Source: an uncultured Chloroflexota bacterium
Lineage (GTDB): Bacteria > Chloroflexota > Anaerolineae > Aggregatilineales > Phototrophicaceae
Assembly: GCA_903904765.1 (NCBI GenBank)
Contig: CAIVEA010000747.1
Coordinates: 1 to 6,417, forward strand
DNA length: 6,417 nt
Direction: 5' to 3'
Position numbers and translations under genes: made by a program. Under the pieces are notes generated by a model that was not told the DNA's origin, did no database searches, and saw nothing but the letters and a program-made list of their open reading frames with translations. Shown here piece after piece: positions 6,219 to 6,417 of the stretch; the first letter of the stretch is position 1; each line of letters begins with the position of its first letter.

Positions 6219-6252
6219 CACCCCTCCGCATCTGCGAGGGGTGTTTTGTTTT
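6219..6252 (+). terminator. Rho-independent terminator closing the DUF35 unit
   Basis: CACCCCTC (6219-6226) pairs perfectly with GAGGGGTG (6236-6243), with an inner GC/GC pair and loop, followed by TTTTGTTTT (6244-6252). The A-run at 6211-6215 upstream could let it act weakly on the other strand as well. Confidence 0.9.
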
Positions 6253-6417
6253 ATGCTCAAACCAGCGTTCCCTCAACGATAGAAACAGTCTAACCAGAAT
6301 AAATAGCACTTCCATCCTGATAGTTACAAACCCCTACTCCGATGTATTACGAATGACATGGGGGGTTCATTTGCTTCTCACATAGAATCTTGAGTCAGAC
6401 ACATTACTCATCCAACC
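6253..6417. other. Intergenic region without a supported gene
   Basis: These last 165 bases are more AT-rich than the coding parts and hold no convincing coding frame on either strand. A CTGATAG at 6317-6323, with a -10-like TATTAC at 6345-6350, has the same spacing as the promoter elements at 1932 and 5586, but the second TGAWAG is missing. ATGs at 6353 and 6358 open only 10- and 11-codon frames. AACCCC (6329-6334) and GGGGTT (6362-6367) could pair across this region. It is probably the upstream region of a gene beyond the right edge. Confidence 0.5.

Overview
The window reads as bacterial chromosome, moderately GC-rich, with short intergenic gaps, sigma-70-like promoters and GC-hairpin terminators. 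The mevalonate-pathway genes are an unusual mix: a class II HMG-CoA reductase of Pseudomonas mevalonii type, an archaeal-type HMG-CoA synthase, an archaeal/SCP2-type thiolase-like protein and a DUF35 OB-fold protein. I infer a member of the Chloroflexota (possibly Anaerolineae-like). This rests on recalled gene content and sequence style, not on a marker gene.

Left part (1-1097). The N-terminal third of an alpha-oxoamine synthase (PLP enzyme of the KBL/BioF/serine-palmitoyltransferase family) runs off the left edge on the minus strand. It is divergent from a small two-helix membrane protein (719-952, plus). The gap between them holds a CRP-type palindrome placed at -41.5 from a likely start of the minus-strand transcript, and a good sigma-70 promoter with a perfect dyad in its spacer for the plus-strand gene. 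A strong hairpin-plus-T-run terminator follows the small gene.

Middle (1098-1972). A monocistronic dimethylarginine dimethylaminohydrolase has its own promoter.

Right part (1973-6252). HMG-CoA reductase, HMG-CoA synthase and a thiolase-like protein are tightly packed, a likely operon making mevalonate from acetyl-CoA units. After a 175-base gap with a hairpin and a second promoter come a 59-residue zinc-ribbon-like protein and an OB-fold DUF35 protein, closed by a terminator. In archaea, thiolase, HMG-CoA synthase and a single DUF35 protein (zinc ribbon plus OB fold) form one complex. Here the thiolase-like subunit lacks the usual catalytic Cys and His residues, and the DUF35 protein is split in two with no cysteines left in its ribbon half. 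HMG-CoA synthase and reductase keep all their catalytic residues. My reading is that the complex persists as a scaffold while acetoacetyl-CoA may come from elsewhere, or that the chemistry has changed.

Two promoters of this module (upstream of 1973 and of 5689) share a tandem TGAWAG-N4-TGAWAG element exactly 11 bases before a -10-like hexamer. A partial third copy lies in the last 165 bases, which otherwise hold no gene I can support. The reductase appears to be translated from a leaderless or near-leaderless mRNA.
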